In this document: positions 59,951 to 64,000 of the stretch, in pieces
How the letters are laid out: every line of letters starts with the position of its first letter
How positions within the stretch are numbered: the stretch's first letter is position 1
DNA from: Dermatemys mawii
Taxonomy: Eukaryota; Chordata; Testudines; Dermatemydidae
DNA length: 64,000 bases
Direction: 5' to 3'
Assembly: GCA_007922305.1 (NCBI GenBank)
Contig: ML677326.1
Span: 57,537,446 to 57,601,445, forward strand
Notes under the pieces: generated by a model
The model's database searches: none
What the model was told of the DNA's origin: nothing
The model's input: only the letters and a program-made list of their open reading frames with translations
Program-made: the position numbers and the translations under genes

Positions 59951-60675
59951 ACTTCTCTTCAATCTTCTCTTCAATCTGGACACAGTAAAGCTAACACAAC
60001 AGTTCAATTATGCAGGAGATCTTATTGGTACCACTTTGATTGCTAGTTAGGCTTCTGCCACTATTTTCCCCATTTTGGGGACTATTGCACTGTTCTGAGC
60101 AAAAAGGGGCACACTTTGGATGGTTATATGCCCAAATACAGAAAATCAAGGTCAATGTTGGAAAGACAGAACTAATGACACGTAATATGTAGTACAAGAA
60201 GAGCTGATGTTACCTAGTAGTTAGGAAAAATTGTTCAAAAATATATGCATTACATTGTTAGCATACTGTAAAACTTTAATAAAATCTGACTCAAAATGAA
60301 TATCACATGCTAAGCAAAAATTTCCCTAATATTACCTTGATTAGTAATAAATACTGTTAATAGAAGCAATATTTGTTGCATAAGTACAAGATAAATCTAC
60401 TCAAGTGCATCAGTCTTTGTTTTTGAACTGAGTACTAACCTATATCCATAGTCTTCAACCCTTAGGAGATTTCTACGTTTCCCCAGTGTATATGGCATTC
60501 ATTCTAATGCCACAAAACCAAATGTCCTGATGGCAGAATACTGAGTTTTATGGAATAGCTGAATTTGCTACTTTTCCATTTAAATTATTGGGAAATTGGA
60601 CTTTTGTTGGATGTAGGTCTTCTGGGACTAAAGTCCTATATTATAAAAGAGTACAAATGATATGCAGTAAACAAT
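59951..60675. other. Unannotated AT-rich DNA
   Basis: No gene or repeat recognised. Confidence 0.5.
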
Positions 60676-60964
60676 GGGCTGGTCTATACTAGGGGAAGGG
60701 GTCGACTGAAGAGTCGCAACTTCAGCTATGTGAATAACGTAGCTGAAGTCGGCGTATCTTCAGCTGACTTACTTGCCATCCTCGTGGCAGGTGGTGGCGT
60801 GCTCTGCTGTCGACTCCAGCTTGCGCCTCGCGGCAGGCTGGAGTTCCGGAGTCGACGGGGACGCCATTGGCTATTGCTTTATCGCGTCTTAACGAGATGC
60901 GATAAATTGATCTCCAAAAGATCGATTGCTACCCACCAATTTGGCGGGTAGTGAAGACCTACCC
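60676..60964. mobile_element. Harbinger-like MITE, reversed copy of the 35428 family
   Basis: Ends gggctggtctatacta and tagtgaagacctaccc. Read backwards it aligns with the 35428 copy: cgtagctgaagt, a hairpin remnant tatcgcgtcttaacgagatg, and the gcgggtag end. Flanking triplets (aat / ata) do not match, so the duplication has decayed or a boundary is one base off. Confidence 0.85.
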
Positions 60965-62949
60965 ATATGAAATCAGTGCTGGACCATGTCACTTTGCGAA
61001 AGGTTCAGGTGTTGGACTATGGGCTCCAGACATACTTTCAATGTTACCACGTTCCAAAATATTGACTGTTGCCAACTTGTATCAACTCCAAGCAGCACCT
61101 CCCCACTATCTAATGCATGGTTTCAGAAATGCTTCTTCAAGTTATGTAAAACCATAATGTCCTTTGCTCAAGTATTCAAAGTACACATTAATGATTCTTA
61201 ATATTTATTTAGGGTCTAACGTGTGCTTGGAGTTTCACAAACAAACATTAAAATAAAATACCAGCTTTTCAGCAGGTATAAAGGAGACTGAATTCACTGT
61301 CTTCAAGGAAATTACAGAGATTTAAATCAGTTTGGGATCTGGCCTATTGTTGCTAAAACTCAGCATTTACTATCTATATAGTCAACATATAGAGCATCCT
61401 AGGAATGGGGATGCAACAAAAGCAAAATGATGAAGCAGAGATGTGAAACACCACTGGTTTACTAACACAATTTAACCAACACCCCACCCCCCCCAAAAAA
61501 ACCCCCACACACATCAGTTTATAGGTCTGGTAAAAGAAGTGGGTAGTACACATAAGCAAGAAGAGTGTTTGGGTGGTCAAATAATTTAATCCCAGATCAT
61601 TTATAATTCCGGTGAAAGTTGTAGAAAGTTCCTTGATATAAAGACCCAGTCTTTGCTTCCAATGTATTTTAAGGCAAAAAAACCTCCCTTCTGATGAGCA
61701 AATCTTCCTTGCAGCATACAGTAATATAGTTTAATGGGCACACAACTTTAAACCAAGACTCTGCCATCTGTTTTGTATCTAGTTATAAATGGTAATTCAT
61801 ACACAAAGTGTACTGTAAGTGATTTAAATGCCTGTATGTGTGCTTTATTCAAAACAGCATGCATCTGTTATGTTTTTCTCATGGTTGAGATACAAATCAC
61901 TTTAGAAAACTGCTCTCCTCTGGTGTATACTGTTTCATGGCAAACAGATTCGCTGTCCAAATCAGAGTCTGGATGAAAACATGAAAAGCAAAAGCATCAG
62001 GCTAGCCAGACTCCACAGTTAGAAATATTTTACAATAATAAATTAAACTCAGCAGTTAATCCCCTAGGGAAGTTCCGCTGGGAAACTTGATCTTGCAGGT
62101 CATGTTAGGATGAAGTCAGCTTTACTCCTGAAAAATGGTAAAAAATACCCCTTTTCCCCACTTAAAATATTACACTATACATGTAGTGGATCCAAATGTA
62201 GGAACTATAAATTTAAATCCTTAACATGAGGTGCAGTGTTCACATTACCTTGTTTCAGGCATATCTTTTTTCAGCTCCTGTTTTGTATGTACCAAACAAA
62301 CCTTGGCATCCAACTATGTTTCTTTTGCCTGGTGTCTGAAAGCTCCAGATTCTGTGTCAAATATCTAGGTCCATTTTAATTCTGAGGGCTACCATTTGTC
62401 CCTAAAAGCTTCCTTTCTCTTCAGATGCGCTTGGCCAGGAAGGAATGCTCATTGGATACCTTTGCCAACATTGCTGTAGACAAGGGGGCGGAAAGACCTC
62501 ATAAATGGTCTCATTTGAGCCCTATTTTGAGGGTTTAGGTAGGAATTAAGTGGTGTATGCTGGCTGCACTGGTCCTATGCATAGATGTGAACTGCAACCA
62601 GAATAAGCATCCATCCTTTCTATATTCTCTATTCCATTCCTTCCCTGAAACCTTTCCCCTTTGGGAGCTTTGCCAGGCTGCTGAGTGAAGGATCCAATAT
62701 TGCTACTGTTAGAAGAATCTCTCTTAAAGATAATCAGACATCATGCTGAAGTGCCAGGAAGTGGATTGTACATATTGAATCCTTTCTGGGTCAGAGTCAG
62801 ATCTCATTTACATCAAATGTGGAGCAACTCCAGAAAAGCCTAAAGTTACCTTGGGCTCACAGTACACGGGTGCAAGTGAGATTAGAATCTCTTCTTTGTA
62901 ATTATTTTTGCTTTTCCAGTTGTCTTGCTCTGTGCTCTTCTTTTCCTAG
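60965..62949 (+). other. Unannotated DNA, possible intron
   Basis: No supported gene. A short frame after cttctcttcag at 62425 runs 37 codons but has no usable donor before its stop. Confidence 0.4.
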
Positions 62950-63018
62950 TCTCTCCAGAACTGAATACAAGCCAGATAATGACGCAGTGAAATTTTCAAA
63001 CCCATGCTCCTGTGGCAG
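62950..63018 (+). CDS. Weak candidate exon C (69 bp)
   Basis: It follows a good acceptor (tgctcttcttttcctag) and ends ggcag|gtaaga, a strong donor. One frame is open: LSRTEYKPDNDAVKFSNPCSCG. That frame starts with one leftover base and ends with two. It therefore cannot join exon B (phase 0) directly; an unseen exon would have to lie between. The product is not recognised. Confidence 0.3.
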
Positions 63019-63088
63019 GTAAGAAAATAGGGAAAACATGTTTCTGCTTCACATCTTATTCTAAAATCTCCATATAGTTGAATTATAC

Positions 63089-63421
63089 CAGTGGTGGGCA
63101 ACCTCCAGCCCGCATGCAGCCCATCAGGGTAATCTGATTACGGGCCGTGAGACATTTTGCTGACATTGACCATCTGCAGGCATGGCCCCGCACAGCACTG
63201 AGTGGTCATGGTTTGCCATTTCCAGCCACTGGGAGCTGCAGGAAGCAGTGGCCGGCATGTCCCTGCAGCATGCCATTTCCTGCAGCTCCCATTGGCTGGG
63301 AACAGTGAACCACAGCCACTGGGAGCTGTGGGGGGCCATGCCTGCAGATGGTCAGTGTCAGCAAAATGTCCTGCAGCTCGTAATCAGATTACCCTGATGG
63401 GCCGCAGTTTGTTCACCACAA
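63089..63421. mobile_element. hAT MITE with 8-bp TSD, fold-back
   Basis: Starts cagtggtgggcaacc and ends gtttgttcaccacaa (decayed). aattatac is duplicated at 63081-63088 and 63422-63429. Both halves carry gagctgcag / ctgcagctc and other complementary blocks, so both strands give similar open frames. Same family as 927-1262. Confidence 0.88.
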
Positions 63422-63810
63422 AATTATACCATTTCATAAATACTATGTGACAGTTACAAATATTCTTTTAATGTACTACCCTTTTGTAAAAGAATTACTG
63501 CTGTAGAGAATCTCTGTCTGCAAAATACCCTCTAGTAACTTTCCATATTGAATGATAATTTATCCTACTTTTAGACAAAGCAATGACTATAGATTAATTT
63601 ATTCTTATACTGCTGAATGGAAATTTTATTCATTCTCTTCAGTGACAGTATTCCTCTCAGAAAATGTCTTAATCTATTTTTTCTCACATCAACTCCATAT
63701 CATCGCTCAGATTTCCTCATTGTTCCATATGTTCATTGTTGCACTAGTCAAATGTACCTTTATCTGTCATTCCAAGGCCATTGCTAGAGATGAAATGAAT
63801 GGCTCTAGCT

Positions 63811-64000
63811 CAGGCCCGCACAACTCGGAAAGCAGCGAGGGCCATATTACTGCAAAAAACCTGGCTGCGGGCCGAAAAGCCCCGCCCCCATCCGCTTCTC
63901 CCCACGCCACTGCTTGGCTTTTCCCACCCCTACTTACCCCATGTGGGCCGCACAGTGAGCCCATGCGAGCCGCATGTGGCCCCGGGCCACATGTTGTGCA
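63811..64000. mobile_element. hAT MITE, cut by the window end
   Basis: Starts caggcccgcacaact and carries cgggccgaaaagccccgccc, the reverse orientation of the 31510 family. It reaches gccacatgttgtgca at the window edge, so only the last few bases and the right duplication are missing. Confidence 0.85.

Noticed and set aside
62425..62535. Exon-like frame after cttctcttcag
   Set aside because: The only following donor (gtagga) lies after an in-frame stop, so no internal exon fits.
63182..63450. Overlapping similar open frames on both strands
   Set aside because: Result of the fold-back structure of a hAT MITE, not genes.

Overview
This window looks like AT-rich nuclear DNA from a vertebrate, most probably a reptile and most likely a turtle. 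The evidence is abundant CR1-type LINEs, a Penelope-like element, hAT and PIF/Harbinger DNA transposons with their MITEs, tRNA-derived SINEs, several solo LTRs and almost no long open frames. The species call is an inference from repeat content. No bacterial genes, tRNA or rRNA genes or CRISPR arrays were seen.

Host gene: two short exon-like blocks on the + strand (15796-15876 and 37195-37311) have good splice sites, are both phase 0, and join without a stop across a 21.3 kb intron. A third, weaker candidate lies at 62950-63018. I could not identify the gene. Most of the window would then be intronic, filled with layered transposon insertions.

Layout. 0.9-4.5 kb: a hAT MITE inside a SINE, a fold-back hAT MITE and an antisense LTR. 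6.1-10.9 kb: an antisense CR1 LINE broken by two solo LTRs and a pogo/mariner-like MITE, each with a target-site duplication. 13.3-13.9 kb: a Harbinger-like MITE and a fold-back element. 18.7-19.5 kb: an antisense LTR. 21.0-21.6 kb: the 3' end of a Penelope-like element with a GIY-YIG endonuclease remnant and a hammerhead-ribozyme-like core. 23.15-30.3 kb: an old hAT transposon on the - strand, interrupted by a nearly intact 4.36 kb Harbinger transposon and a 470-bp solo LTR. 31-52 kb: mainly unique DNA with scattered MITEs, SINEs and a CR1 3' fragment. 54.3-57.9 kb: a long sense CR1 LINE carrying a Harbinger-like MITE, which itself carries a hAT MITE. 58.8-60 kb: a fold-back Penelope-like end with two LTRs stacked at one target site. 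60.7-64 kb: three more MITEs.

The most interesting unit is the Harbinger element at 23606-27960. It has terminal inverted repeats and repeated subterminal GCGC palindromes. Its DDE transposase gene (+) has all catalytic residues and a single stop codon that looks like CpG decay. A convergent two-exon Myb/SANT-like gene (-) has a fully open 376-residue frame. The two genes share a palindromic, two-way poly(A) signal. A third 100-codon open frame on the + strand sits in the intron of the Myb-like gene.
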